A DNA stretch of 64,000 bases from an uncultured Parafilimonas sp. (GCA_903882935.1 CAIRZB010000028.1:1-64000); one strand, 5' to 3'. Positions 54,968-64,000 are shown, numbered from the stretch's first letter. The notes: generated by a model not told the origin, from the letters alone. Numbers and translations are program-made.

Positions 54968-56812
54968 ATGAAAACATTAACAAAAACAATATTGGCAGCG
55001 GTAGTTACCGCGGTAATATTTTACTCCTGTAAGCAGGATTTCTTGAATACACAGCCGTTGAACGTGGCTGCTGCTGGCGCTACATGGTCTGACCCCTCCC
55101 TGTCGGAGGCTTTTGTAACAGACATTTATAATGTACTGCATGATGGCCTGCTGAACCAGGAAAGCATGGACTGTATAAGCGATAACTGCTTATACAACTT
55201 TGGCAGGATGGATATAATGGAAAGCAACATCAGCCCTTCCAATACAGGTTGGGTTAATAACACTTACGAGTACGGTGAAATGTACATAAGGATAAGGGCC
55301 GTTAACACTGCCTTAGAAAACCTTGCAAGTGCGAAATTTGATGCAACTATGCGTGACAAGCTGATAGGCGAAAGCTATTTTTTACGCGCCTATTGCTATA
55401 ACCAAATGTTGCGTTATTACGGCGGTGTACCTTTGGTTAAACATACATATGCTTTAAGCACTGCAGATTTTTCAATTGCCAGAAACACATATGAAGAATG
55501 TGTGAATTCTATTGTTGGTGACCTTGACTCAGCAGCTTTGTTGTTGACTGGCAAAAACCTTACCTCAGGCCGTGCAACCGCCGATGCTGCTATGGCTTTA
55601 AAAGCCCGTGTATTACTGTATGCCGCAAGCGACCTACATGATATACCAACAGCAAAAGCAAAATCAGCCCTTATTGCTTCTTATGCAAATCCTGAATTGC
55701 TGGGCTATGTAAGTGGTGACCGCACTGCACGCTGGCAGAAAGCAAAAGACGCAGCGAAAGCTGTGATTGACCTTGGCAAGTATGGTTATATGCTAAATTT
55801 ATCCGCACCGGCTTCAAAGGCTGATGCCATTACGTATTATACCAATGTGTATCTTTCCAAGAACGGCGGTGAGGCAGAAGCTATTTTTAGCAAGTACTAC
55901 ATCAATGCGTCTTCCGACGACTGGGGAGCTTGGTATCCCAGAAACAATTGCCCTAACGGTTACCATGGCTGGACATCTACCGAGCCTACGCAAAACCTGA
56001 TAGACAATTATGAAATGATGGATGGTACTAAATTCGACTGGAGCAACCCCACAGAAGCAAGTACCCCTTACGCAAACCGTGACCCCCGTTTTTACGCCTC
56101 TGTAATGTATGACGGTTCTCCTTGGAAGCCACGTACTACTGACGGTGCTGCTTACGACCCATACAACGAAACACAGTTTGGCACCTACGAAGTAGGCACT
56201 TACGGCAGCACTACTACTTACTTTGGGCTTGATACAAGGAACAGTAACCTGGAAAACTGGAATGGAACAAGAACAGGATACGCCATAAAGAAGTTTATGG
56301 ATCCAGATCCTTCTATTGTGGACATGAACCAAAAGCAACAGATACAGAGCAACCAAATAAGGTTTACCGAGGTGGTGTTTAACTATGCAGAAGCTTGTTT
56401 AGCGCTAGGCCAGGAAGACGAAGCCAAAACATGGATAAACAAAATACGGTACCGTGCGGGTATGCCAGCCATTACCGAAACAGGCGCTGCACTTGTTGCA
56501 CGTTATCAAAACGAACGTAACATAGAAATGCTTTGTGAAGAACAACGTTTTTACGATGCCCGCCGTTGGATGATTGCACCAAGCGTACTCGGCCAAAAAG
56601 TAAGGGTAATGCTGATTACTGGTAAGTTAAAACCCGGAAAATCAGTAACTACTTACCGTTACAACACAGACAATTATAACTACACATATAATGTGCAGAA
56701 TATTGAGTCTGGCGTTGAAAACCGTTCATGGGATGATAAAGTTTATTTCCCGCCGTTTGCTTTGGATCAGATGAATAGGAACACAAAACTTATTCAGAAT
56801 CCTGGTTACTAA
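54968..56812 (+). CDS. SusD/RagB-type nutrient-binding lipoprotein
   Basis: The 614-residue protein opens with a lipoprotein signal (MKTLTKTILAAVVTAVIFYSC, lipid Cys at 21). It shows the SusD pattern: KQDFLNTQPL at the start of the mature protein, AEARFFRAYC-like GESYFLRAYCYNQMLRYYGGVPLV, TPR-like helices, and a C-terminal lid with FTEVVFNYAEACLALGQEDEAKTWINKIRYRAGMP and NERNIEMLCEEQRFYDARRW. It caps the SusC barrel and captures ligand at the cell surface. It follows susC by 11 nt and is followed by a hairpin terminator. Confidence 0.95.
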   Translation: MKTLTKTILAAVVTAVIFYSCKQDFLNTQPLNVAAAGATWSDPSLSEAFVTDIYNVLHDGLLNQESMDCISDNCLYNFGRMDIMESNISPSNTGWVNNTYEYGEMYIRIRAVNTALENLASAKFDATMRDKLIGESYFLRAYCYNQMLRYYGGVPLVKHTYALSTADFSIARNTYEECVNSIVGDLDSAALLLTGKNLTSGRATADAAMALKARVLLYAASDLHDIPTAKAKSALIASYANPELLGYVSGDRTARWQKAKDAAKAVIDLGKYGYMLNLSAPASKADAITYYTNVYLSKNGGEAEAIFSKYYINASSDDWGAWYPRNNCPNGYHGWTSTEPTQNLIDNYEMMDGTKFDWSNPTEASTPYANRDPRFYASVMYDGSPWKPRTTDGAAYDPYNETQFGTYEVGTYGSTTTYFGLDTRNSNLENWNGTRTGYAIKKFMDPDPSIVDMNQKQQIQSNQIRFTEVVFNYAEACLALGQEDEAKTWINKIRYRAGMPAITETGAALVARYQNERNIEMLCEEQRFYDARRWMIAPSVLGQKVRVMLITGKLKPGKSVTTYRYNTDNYNYTYNVQNIESGVENRSWDDKVYFPPFALDQMNRNTKLIQNPGY

Positions 56813-56838
56813 GCTCATTGCAGTTTAAAATAATAAAG

Positions 56839-56872
56839 TCTATGCCGGGAAAACAAACCGGCATAGATTTTT
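56839..56872 (+). terminator. Terminator after susD
   Basis: TCTATGCCGG (56839-56848) and its complement (56858-56867) form a 10-bp stem with a 9-nt loop, followed by TTTTT. It begins 27 bp after the susD stop and overlaps the upstream part of the next open frame. Confidence 0.8.
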
Positions 56873-56873
56873 C

Positions 56874-56881
56874 TACTTTAG
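56874..56881 (+). promoter_or_regulatory. Candidate internal promoter box (TACTTTAG)
   Basis: TACTTTAG differs from TAnnTTTG by one base and begins just after the terminator's T run, 23 nt before the preferred start of the FG-GAP protein. A second box TACTTTGC overlaps that start. Confidence 0.45.
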
Positions 56882-56904
56882 CACCTCACCAAACACTAAC
56901 TACT

Positions 56905-59900
56905 TTGCAACATATAAAACGGATAAGCCTTTTCTACCTATTTATTGCTACAACGCTGGCATATAGCAGTTGTACCCCAAAGGATGGTACTAACCCCGCA
57001 AATAGTGGCGATGCCTTGTTCACGCTATTGCCGGCCGAAAAAACAAATATTGATTTTTCCAATACCCTAACCGAAGGCCTTAATACCAATGTACTGCTGT
57101 ATGAATATTTTTATAATGGCGGCGGGGTAGCCGTGGGTGATGTAAACAACGATGGGTTGCAGGACATCTATTTTTCCGGCAACATGTCGCCCAACAAACT
57201 TTACCTTAACAAAGGTAAAATGCAATTTGATGATATAACTGGTGTTGCAGGCGTTGAAGGCAGGCCAGGGCCCTGGAAAACAGGCGTATGCATGGCCGAT
57301 GTAAATGGAGACGGCCGCCTGGATATTTACGTGTGCTACTCAGGCATATTACCTGGCCGCAAAAGGGTAAACCAACTATTTATTAACCAAGGCAACGATA
57401 ACGCTGGCGTACCTCTTTTTAGCGAAGAAGCAGAAAAGTATGGCCTGGCTGACTCTGGGTACAGCACCCAGGCATTTTTCTTTGATTTTGATAAGGATGG
57501 TGACCTTGATATGCTGTTACTTCACCACAACCCGCATAATCTGCCCGTACTTGATGAAACAGGCACGGCTATACAGATTAAGCAACCTGTACCCACCATA
57601 GGGGTAAGGTTATTTAAAAATGAAAAAAATCACTTTACAGATATTACCGAAACCACCAATATCAACAGCTCCGCACTAACCTATGGCCTGGGTGCCGGCA
57701 TCAGCGATATAAACGGTGACGGCTGGCCCGATATTTATATTTCCAACGATTATGGCGTGCCCGATTATTTATACATCAACAACAAGAACGGCACTTTTAC
57801 CAACCAGTTGCAATCATCACTGGGGCATATTTCGCAGTTCTCCATGGGTAATGCGGTGGCCGACGTAAACAATGATGCCCGGCCTGATATTTTTACGCTG
57901 GATATGCTGCCGGAAGACAACCACCGTCAAAAATTATTGTTTGCACCGGATAACTATGAAAAATTTGACGTGCTGCTGCGTTCCGGGTTCTACTACCAAT
58001 ATATGCGTAACATGCTGCACATCAACAACGGCAACAACACCTTTAGTGAGGTGGGACAACTGGCTGGTATATCAAACACCGACTGGAGTTGGAGCCCCTT
58101 GTTTGCTGATTTTGACAACGACGGTTGGAAAGACCTTTTTGTAACCAATGGCTACCTGAGGGACTACACGAATATGGATTTTATTAAGTACATGAACGAG
58201 TTTACCCAAAGCAAAGGCCGCCTACAGCGGCAGGATGTGTTGGATATTGTGCAGCAAATGCCTGCCAGCAATGTGGTTAACTACTTGTTTAAAAACAACA
58301 CGGGCCTAACCTTTAGCAATGTTAGCACCCAATGGGGCATAAATATACCCTCCAACAGCAATGGCGCTGCGTATGCCGACCTTGACAATGACGGCGACCT
58401 TGACCTTATTGTAAATAACATAAACCAACCGGCCTTTATTTACCAAAACGAAACCAGCAGCAAGCCTGCCAACCACTACCTGGAAGTAAAGTTGGAAGGG
58501 CAGGGCCAAAATACGCAAGGCATTGGTGCTAGCGTAACCGCCTATTGCAAAGCAAAAAAGCAATACTTGGAACAGATGCCCTCGCGCGGCTACCAATCGT
58601 CTGTGTCGCCGGTATTGCATTTTGGCATTGGCGAGGATGCTAATGTTGACTCACTGCGTATTGTATGGCAAAGCGGCCAACAACAGTTGCTTACCAATAT
58701 TAAAGCCAACCAAATAATAAGCATTAAGGAAACTGATGCGCAAAACATTATTAAAGCCACCACTCCTGAAACTTCTTTGTTTACCGAAACCTCCTCACCA
58801 ATTGCCTACACAAACAAAAACAATGTTGTGAACGACTTTAAGCGGCAGGCATTGATGGTTAACCCCCAGTCGTTCTCGGGCCCTTGCATGGTGACCGGTG
58901 ATGCCAATGGCGACGGGCTTGGCGACATTTATGCAGGGGGTGGTAGCGGGCAACCCGGCGAATTATACCTACAGCAAAAGGGCGGCACATTTACAAAAAA
59001 ACCAGAACCTGTATTTGAGGCAGACAAGCAAAGCGAGGACGCTGATGCTGTGTTTTTTGATGCCAACGGCGATGGTTTTGCCGACTTATATGTTGTTAGT
59101 GGTGGATACGGCAGCTATGCGCCAGCCGACCCGTTGTTGCAGGATAGGTTATACATAAATGACGGCAAGGGTAATTTTACCAAAGCCGCAGGCGCACTGC
59201 CGGCCATGCTGGTGAGTAAAAGCTGTGTAAGGGTGAATGATGTTAATGGCGATGGGTTTCCTGATTTGTTTGTTGGCGGTAGGGTAATACCGGGCCGGTA
59301 CCCCGAAACGCCCCAAAGCTACCTGCTGGTTAATGATGGCAAGGGGCATTTTACAGACCAGATTGCGGCATTAGCCCCAACGCTGCAAAAGGTAGGCATG
59401 GTTACCGATGCTGCTTGGATTGACCTTAACGGCGATAACAAGAACGACCTTGTGGTGGTGGGTGAGTGGATGCCCGTTACTGTTTTGATAAATGTTAACG
59501 GCAAACTTGAAAATAAAACCAAAGATTATTTTGATAAAGAGTACAGTGGCTGGTGGAACAAAATATCGGTGGGCGATTTTAATAAGGATGGCAAGAAAGA
59601 CCTTATTATAGGCAACCTAGGGCTTAACAGCCAATGCAAAGCAACCGATGCCCAGCCCGCCGAGTTGTATTACAAAGACTTTGACAATAACAATTATGTG
59701 GACCCCATACTTTGTTTTTATATACAGGGTAAAAGCTACCCCTATGTGTCAAGGGATGAATTGTTGACGCAGATAAACGGCCTCAGGAAGAAATTCACCG
59801 ACTATAAAAGTTATGCCGATGCCACCATTGAAGACGTGTTAACACCTGAGCAATTAAGCGGGTCCAACCATTTGAAAGCCAATTATTTAGGCACTGCCTA

Positions 59901-60240
59901 TTTTCAAATGGGGGCTAACGGAAAATTTAAGGAAATGGAATTGCCGGTACAGGCACAGTTCTCACCCGTGTTTACTGTTACCCAACTGGATTATGACAAG
60001 GATGGCAATACGGATATTTTGCTGTGTGGCAATATGAACCACGCCCGGTTGCGCTTTGGCAAGTACGATGCAAACTATGGTATGCTGTTGCATAATGACG
60101 GAAAGGGCAATTTTACTTATATTAACCAAGTACAGTCGGGGTTAAATGTAAAGGGCGATGTGCGAAGTGTTATTGAAGCCAACAACACATTAATATTTGG
60201 CATAAACCAAACTGCAACAAAGGCGTACAAGCTAAAGTAA
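56905..60240 (+). CDS. FG-GAP/VCBS and ASPIC/UnbV repeat lipoprotein
   Basis: The frame extends back to a TTG at 56818 and an ATG at 56842, but these lie in or before the hairpin terminator after susD. A TTG at 56905 gives MQHIKRISLFYLFIATTLAYSSC, a compact lipoprotein signal, so it is preferred; 1111 residues result. The protein has many FG-GAP/VCBS calcium loops (DVNNDGLQDIYFSG, DVNGDGRLDIYV, DFDKDGDLDM, DINGDGWPDIY, DVNNDARPDIFTLD) and an ASPIC/UnbV-type segment (SSVSPVLHFGIGEDANVDSLRIVWQSG, about residues 565-610), the CRTAC1-like architecture. Such proteins follow susCD in many Bacteroidota loci and are thought to bind ligand at the cell surface; no enzyme motif is seen. Confidence 0.82.
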   Translation: MQHIKRISLFYLFIATTLAYSSCTPKDGTNPANSGDALFTLLPAEKTNIDFSNTLTEGLNTNVLLYEYFYNGGGVAVGDVNNDGLQDIYFSGNMSPNKLYLNKGKMQFDDITGVAGVEGRPGPWKTGVCMADVNGDGRLDIYVCYSGILPGRKRVNQLFINQGNDNAGVPLFSEEAEKYGLADSGYSTQAFFFDFDKDGDLDMLLLHHNPHNLPVLDETGTAIQIKQPVPTIGVRLFKNEKNHFTDITETTNINSSALTYGLGAGISDINGDGWPDIYISNDYGVPDYLYINNKNGTFTNQLQSSLGHISQFSMGNAVADVNNDARPDIFTLDMLPEDNHRQKLLFAPDNYEKFDVLLRSGFYYQYMRNMLHINNGNNTFSEVGQLAGISNTDWSWSPLFADFDNDGWKDLFVTNGYLRDYTNMDFIKYMNEFTQSKGRLQRQDVLDIVQQMPASNVVNYLFKNNTGLTFSNVSTQWGINIPSNSNGAAYADLDNDGDLDLIVNNINQPAFIYQNETSSKPANHYLEVKLEGQGQNTQGIGASVTAYCKAKKQYLEQMPSRGYQSSVSPVLHFGIGEDANVDSLRIVWQSGQQQLLTNIKANQIISIKETDAQNIIKATTPETSLFTETSSPIAYTNKNNVVNDFKRQALMVNPQSFSGPCMVTGDANGDGLGDIYAGGGSGQPGELYLQQKGGTFTKKPEPVFEADKQSEDADAVFFDANGDGFADLYVVSGGYGSYAPADPLLQDRLYINDGKGNFTKAAGALPAMLVSKSCVRVNDVNGDGFPDLFVGGRVIPGRYPETPQSYLLVNDGKGHFTDQIAALAPTLQKVGMVTDAAWIDLNGDNKNDLVVVGEWMPVTVLINVNGKLENKTKDYFDKEYSGWWNKISVGDFNKDGKKDLIIGNLGLNSQCKATDAQPAELYYKDFDNNNYVDPILCFYIQGKSYPYVSRDELLTQINGLRKKFTDYKSYADATIEDVLTPEQLSGSNHLKANYLGTAYFQMGANGKFKEMELPVQAQFSPVFTVTQLDYDKDGNTDILLCGNMNHARLRFGKYDANYGMLLHNDGKGNFTYINQVQSGLNVKGDVRSVIEANNTLIFGINQTATKAYKLK

Positions 60241-60319
60241 TGCAGTTTGTATAAAGGTTAATGTACAATATTTCGAAAGATAGTTTTTCTCACAAGCAGT
60301 AAGGTTGGTTTAAAGAAGG

Positions 60320-60350
60320 GGCAGCCTTTATAGGTTGCCTCTTAAATTTT
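60320..60350 (+). terminator. Terminator after the FG-GAP gene
   Basis: GGCAGCC and GGTTGCC pair (one G-U) around TTTATA, followed by TCTTAAATTTT. It lies 80 bp beyond the stop. Confidence 0.55.
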
Positions 60351-60565
60351 ATAGCATGGCTTGCCTATAAAAAAATTAGGGGTAATAGAAATTACCCCCG
60401 CAACCAAACTGTCCGCTTATGGACATTTATCAAACGAGTTAGAATAATACAATTAATAAGTGTGAAAATAACACTTTTTAACACTTCAACAAAATCCTCA
60501 CAATAACCTATGGCATTGCTACGTATCTTTTATACCCTTATGGTTTGGGACGGATTAAAATAAAA

Positions 60566-60594
60566 AAAGATTGCCTTATCAAATGGCAATCTTT
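60566..60594 (-). terminator. Terminator after the S9 peptidase gene
   Basis: AAAGATTGCC (60566-60575) and GGCAATCTTT (60585-60594) form a perfect 10-bp stem with a 9-nt loop; on the minus strand it runs into a T stretch, suitable for the leftward S9 gene ending at 60781. Another imperfect pair (GTCAGCATTTTT/AAAAATGCTAAC, about 60736-60780) lies directly at the gene's end. Confidence 0.6.
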
Positions 60595-60780
60595 AAGCAA
60601 AAGTACGTATTTATTTTTTTAATAATCAAACTGCTTATTACAATTAGTTATTATCGGTTGCAATTTGGTTAATTTCTGATGCCTGTTCGCCCACAATCTC
60701 GGCGGGCTGGCATATTTGCGGCAAAACGCAAACATGTCAGCATTTTTAATATGAGCTATTGCAAGAAAAAATGCTAACAT

Positions 60781-63768
60781 TTATTTAACGCCCAAGCCCC
60801 AGTCAATACCTTTTAAGGTGGCCGGCACGCCATCGGTTATCCATACCGGAGGCTTCTCCCCTTTCAACAACCAGTCAAAAAATTGTTGTTCCCTTACCTG
60901 TATGTCTTTCCGGTTTCTTCGCTCCACTAAATTGTGCGCCTCCCCGTTGTATTGCAATAACCAAATAGGCTTGTTAAGCCTACGCATGGCGGTAAAAAAT
61001 TCAATGCCTTGGTACCAGGGTACGGCACCGTCGGCATCATTGCTCATCACCACCAGCGGAGTTTTTACTTTTTGTAGATGGAACAAGGGGGAGTTTTCAA
61101 TATATAAATCTGGCCGTTCCCAAATAGTTGCCCCAATGCGCGTTTGTGTTTTCTCATACTGCATTTGCCTGTTTAGTCCGCTCTCCCAGCGTATGCCGCC
61201 ATAAGCACTAAACATGTTCACCACAGGTGCGCCAGCCCAAGCTGCGGCATACAGATTGGTTTTTGTAATTAGATAAGCGGTTTGGTAGCCACCCCAGCTT
61301 TGGCCCTGCAAACCTATTTTGGTGCTGTCGATAAAGCCAAGTTTTATCAAGGCCCTCGTGCCGCTAACCACATAATCGTAGGCACTTTTGCCAGGGTGGC
61401 CGGTGGTGTACCAAATATCTGGCACAAACACCACATAGCCACGGCTTACAAAAAAGGGAATGTTCAACCGCGACGGTGTGGGTGATGGTGCCTGGTAGCT
61501 CAACAACGTGTTGTTATTACGCTCGTAGTAATACACAATCATCGGGTATTTTTTTGTTGGGTCAAAGTTTTCGGGCTTGTATAACACCCCTTCCGTTTCT
61601 TTACCAGTGTAGGCTTTCCATTTAAATAATTCGGCGGTGCCCCATAGGTATTGGGATTGTTGGGGATTGAGGTGGGAGAGTTGAATGGCGTAATTACTGC
61701 CAAAATGCCATCTTAATTTACCGGTATGCTGACCCCACAAAACAGAGTCAATCGCCCTTGACGTGACGTTAATATCCGGAGGGGTTCTAAAGTTTTCTTT
61801 AGTGTAAACATATACATCTGCACTATCTGCCTTTATCAGGGTGTTGCAGTAAAATCCACTGTCACCTGCTATAAGTTCAAGGCCTTGCATTTTGGGGCCA
61901 AATTTTGTATTAAGGTAGGTGGTTGTTTTGCTGCTTTCGTCATAAAGCCTAAAATAATTTGCCGCATTGCCATCAATGTATTTTTCGTCCTTGCTTGTTT
62001 TTATATACCTGCAAACTGTTTTTCCATCCCTTAGATACCCCAAAAGTGCTTTCTCTGAGTTCTCCTTTCCCTCTGCATCAACCTTCCACATATCATACCT
62101 GTCGTATACATACACATGCTTACCATCCTTATCCCATCCCGCAATACCATAAGGGCTTGGGTCATCCGGCACATCATTATCTTCATCATACAAAGGCGTT
62201 TTTATATCTGCCGCTACCTTGTACAACTGACCGGTGGCGCTATTGTACACCGAGTAGCCTTTTTGCCTATCATTATACAACAGCAGGTATTGGCCGGTAT
62301 AACTGGGGTAGGTGCTACCCTTAAAATTTTTGGCGACCAGTTTTTTAGTGCCGGTGGCGGCATCAATCGCGTAAACATCCGCTAGGGTAAAGCCCTGCCA
62401 TTGCACGGCCACGCGCCTACCGGTGTCGGTGGCGGCATAAAATATATTGCCGTCGCCCTCTTTGGTTACAGTAATATCGGGAAAGGCCTCGCTGCCCAAT
62501 TGCAGTATGTTGGCCTGGCCACTGTCCAATACAGCGAAATAGCTTTTCTTTAATTCCCTGTCAAGGTTTTTTAACTGGTAGGGCTGCAGGTTATCATCCT
62601 TATAATTCCAAACATCGAGGCCTGCTTTTTCAAAATCGGGCACCGTGGTATCTTTTACCGGACGTATGGCACCCAAACCCAAAAACAACCGCTTGCCGCT
62701 TTTGCTAAAATTAAGTGTGTAATTCTCGCTGATGGTCAACCCTTTTTCAACACCGGCTGTGTTGCGGTCGCCACGCAGTTGGGCACTGTCCATACCCGGC
62801 TTATAATACCAAAGCCTATAGAATTTCTGTAAGGCTTTCGTGGCACTGTCCCGCTCGGCAACAAAGGCAAGCTGGCTGGCCGTTTCATCAAAAGCATAGT
62901 TTTTGGCATCATTAAAGCCGCGCATCACCGTGTCAACGGTTTTGGTGGGCAACGCTACTAATAATACGGCTGCCTTACTTAGCATGCCACTATTTTTTTG
63001 GGTGGTTTCAACTACTAACCGTTTTCCGTTTTTGCTAAAAAGGTATTCACTAACCAGCGGGTATTTTATTTCTTCTCCGGTCAGCAGGTTGCGCAATACA
63101 AACCAAGTACCTTCCTCTACTGTTTCAGCAGCTGACTTTTTAGCCCCCTTTTTAGAGGGCTGCAAAATAGAAAGGCCCTTGGTTTTTGCCTCGGCTACCG
63201 TGTTGCGCAGGCTGTCGGCAATATGCACCAAGCTGTCAGCCATTCTGGATATATCATTCAATCGGCTCAATGAGTCTAGGGGCTTAGGGGCATCCACCAC
63301 TTCGCCAACCCCCTTTTCGTATAAGTAGGCCAACCACCCTGCGGCCCGCTCGGGCGTTTTATAACTCTTCACCCCGGGCCTCTTAATAACACTATCCTGG
63401 CCCAGCAGCACAATGGCCAAGCTGTCCTTAGGCATATCTTCGGCCTTTTTCTTTTTTATTTTGGCATCCCGGGTATCTTTAAACAAAGGCTTTATTTTAC
63501 AAACCAAGTAAAGGTTGTCTTCGGTAATGGTAGCACTATAGCCCCGCGGAATTTCTTTTTTGTAGTTGCCGTCGGCGGTTTGTATTACCAATACACCGTC
63601 GCCTTCCTGCGGGTTAACGGTATAGGCCACGTATTTGCCGTTGTTGCTTATCAGCTTTTCGCCGATGCTTTGCCAACCATCGTACACGGTATGGTCAAGC
63701 GGCTTTTTCTGTGCTATAGATAGCAGGGCGCAACCCAGCAGAAAGCCGGAGAAAACAATTTTCTTCAT
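60781..63768 (-). CDS. S9-family prolyl oligopeptidase-like peptidase
   Basis: The 995-residue product has a signal peptide (MKKIVFSGFLLGCALLSIAQ), a beta-propeller N-terminal region (with TDGNYK and repeated LxLGxDS-like segments), and a C-terminal alpha/beta-hydrolase domain. The catalytic triad is visible: Ser824 in GLQGQSWGGYQ, Asp913 in NDADGAVPW and His945 in NGEAHNLVE. This matches exported S9 prolyl oligopeptidases/dipeptidyl peptidases of Bacteroidota, which degrade peptides in the periplasm. Length is in the upper range of the family. It is monocistronic, with tRNA-Glu upstream on the same strand. Confidence 0.92.
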   Translation of the reverse strand: MKKIVFSGFLLGCALLSIAQKKPLDHTVYDGWQSIGEKLISNNGKYVAYTVNPQEGDGVLVIQTADGNYKKEIPRGYSATITEDNLYLVCKIKPLFKDTRDAKIKKKKAEDMPKDSLAIVLLGQDSVIKRPGVKSYKTPERAAGWLAYLYEKGVGEVVDAPKPLDSLSRLNDISRMADSLVHIADSLRNTVAEAKTKGLSILQPSKKGAKKSAAETVEEGTWFVLRNLLTGEEIKYPLVSEYLFSKNGKRLVVETTQKNSGMLSKAAVLLVALPTKTVDTVMRGFNDAKNYAFDETASQLAFVAERDSATKALQKFYRLWYYKPGMDSAQLRGDRNTAGVEKGLTISENYTLNFSKSGKRLFLGLGAIRPVKDTTVPDFEKAGLDVWNYKDDNLQPYQLKNLDRELKKSYFAVLDSGQANILQLGSEAFPDITVTKEGDGNIFYAATDTGRRVAVQWQGFTLADVYAIDAATGTKKLVAKNFKGSTYPSYTGQYLLLYNDRQKGYSVYNSATGQLYKVAADIKTPLYDEDNDVPDDPSPYGIAGWDKDGKHVYVYDRYDMWKVDAEGKENSEKALLGYLRDGKTVCRYIKTSKDEKYIDGNAANYFRLYDESSKTTTYLNTKFGPKMQGLELIAGDSGFYCNTLIKADSADVYVYTKENFRTPPDINVTSRAIDSVLWGQHTGKLRWHFGSNYAIQLSHLNPQQSQYLWGTAELFKWKAYTGKETEGVLYKPENFDPTKKYPMIVYYYERNNNTLLSYQAPSPTPSRLNIPFFVSRGYVVFVPDIWYTTGHPGKSAYDYVVSGTRALIKLGFIDSTKIGLQGQSWGGYQTAYLITKTNLYAAAWAGAPVVNMFSAYGGIRWESGLNRQMQYEKTQTRIGATIWERPDLYIENSPLFHLQKVKTPLVVMSNDADGAVPWYQGIEFFTAMRRLNKPIWLLQYNGEAHNLVERRNRKDIQVREQQFFDWLLKGEKPPVWITDGVPATLKGIDWGLGVK

Positions 63769-63869
63769 GTGCAGTTGGTTTGATGGGGGAAGTTAAGGGT
63801 AAAATTCGTTGGTTTTGAAGGGCATCGGCAAGGGTGCGTTTTTCTTCAGCAGGTCGAAATTACATAAAC

Positions 63870-63901
63870 AAAAAATCCCCACCTTTTTCAAGATGGGGAC
63901 A
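63870..63901 (-). terminator. Terminator after tRNA-Glu
   Basis: On the minus strand CCCCATCTT and AAGGTGGGG pair (one G-U) around a short A-rich loop, followed by a run of six T. It lies just after the tRNA's 3' end. Confidence 0.7.
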
Positions 63902-63922
63902 CACAACTTTTACCTTTTCCTG

Positions 63923-63994
63923 TAGAGCGTACGGGAATCGAACCCGTGATTCCTCCGTGAAAGGGAGGTGTATTAACCGCTTTACCAACGCTCC
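63923..63994 (-). tRNA. tRNA-Glu (anticodon TTC)
   Basis: The 72-nt minus-strand cloverleaf has acceptor stem GGAGCGT paired with ACGCTCT (terminal G-U), D-arm region TTGGTAAAGCGGTTAA, anticodon loop CTTTCAC giving anticodon TTC (Glu), T-arm ACGGGTTCGATTCCCGT and discriminator A. No CCA is encoded. The last six bases of the window lie upstream of it. Confidence 0.93.
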
Positions 63995-64000
63995 GTTTTT

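Larger units (their letters stand above)
60241..60780. other. Non-coding gap with several hairpins
   Basis: No gene is visible in 540 bp. It holds four hairpins: GGCAGCC/GGTTGCC (60320-60339, probable terminator of the FG-GAP gene), GGGGTAAT/ATTACCCC (60379-60398, with a minus-strand T run), AAGTGT/ACACTT (60458-60476, with a short T run on the + strand) and AAAGATTGCC/GGCAATCTTT (60566-60594, with a minus-strand T run). The gap lies between two convergent genes. Confidence 0.5.

Noticed and set aside
55814..56356. 180-codon minus-strand frame over susD
   Set aside because: It is antisense to susD with low-complexity composition (VCVRG-like).

Overview
The window looks like a chromosomal segment of a Bacteroidota bacterium, most likely of the Chitinophagaceae/Sphingobacteriia type. 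The evidence is a SusC/SusD pair, a T9SS type B (gliding-motility C-terminal) sorting domain, Bacteroidota-type promoters (TAnnTTTG boxes), almost no Shine-Dalgarno sequences, a long-type IleS, a DksA-like protein without its zinc cysteines, and many intergenic degenerate repeats. I see no rRNA, CRISPR array, intact insertion sequence, phage or plasmid backbone. Most of the window is housekeeping and envelope genes, with one nutrient-uptake locus near the right end.

Layout. 1-3.8 kb: a repeat-bearing left edge, a small DUF2281/VapB-like protein and a secreted BNR-repeat protein. 4.4-9.4 kb: cell-wall genes, with murF divergent from the mrdA(PBP2)-rodA pair. 9.6-12.3 kb: a metallo-beta-lactamase-fold hydrolase, an F420-reductase-like NAD(P) protein and a BamA/TamA-type barrel. 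12.4-27.8 kb: information-processing genes (mfd, lysS, guaA, a DksA-like regulator, ileS) interleaved with a cytochrome c lipoprotein, a PsbP-like protein and a head-GIN-domain lipoprotein. 28-33 kb: a giant T9SS-exported repeat protein followed by a remnant of a second sorting domain. 33-42 kb: secreted and membrane proteins, a Crp/Fnr regulator beside a darcynin gene, a NagZ-like/serine-hydrolase fusion and a DUF3857-transglutaminase protein. 42-50 kb: a decayed DUF3800 gene, an alpha-galactosidase-like enzyme, tRNA-Lys(CTT), a DUF1080 protein, a CPA2 antiporter, a DoxX-like protein and a beta-CASP RNase-like protein. 50.4-60.2 kb: a LacI regulator and a SusC-SusD-FG-GAP/ASPIC locus. 60.8-64 kb: an S9 prolyl oligopeptidase and tRNA-Glu(TTC).

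How parts work together. MurF makes the UDP-MurNAc-pentapeptide and PBP2/RodA polymerise and crosslink the lateral wall; the NagZ/serine-hydrolase fusion probably acts in wall turnover. The LacI-type regulator at 50.4 kb and the perfect 18-bp palindrome TGTGCAAACGTTTGCACA upstream of susC, with a degenerate copy over the lacI start, look like one regulatory circuit controlling uptake. A hairpin terminator after susD, followed by a promoter-like box, suggests the FG-GAP gene is expressed at a different level from susCD.

The most unusual signal is a family of degenerate heptanucleotide tandem repeats. One tract (about 25 units in exact 7-nt register) lies between guaA and the dksA-like gene. 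Another, in both orientations, lies in frame inside mfd and encodes a lysine-rich insert of about 46 residues. Shorter related-looking tracts occur at 144-195 and 20112-20148, and four complex inverted-repeat elements occupy the 3.8-4.2 kb and 21.0-21.5 kb gaps. I found no clear new defence or biosynthetic system.
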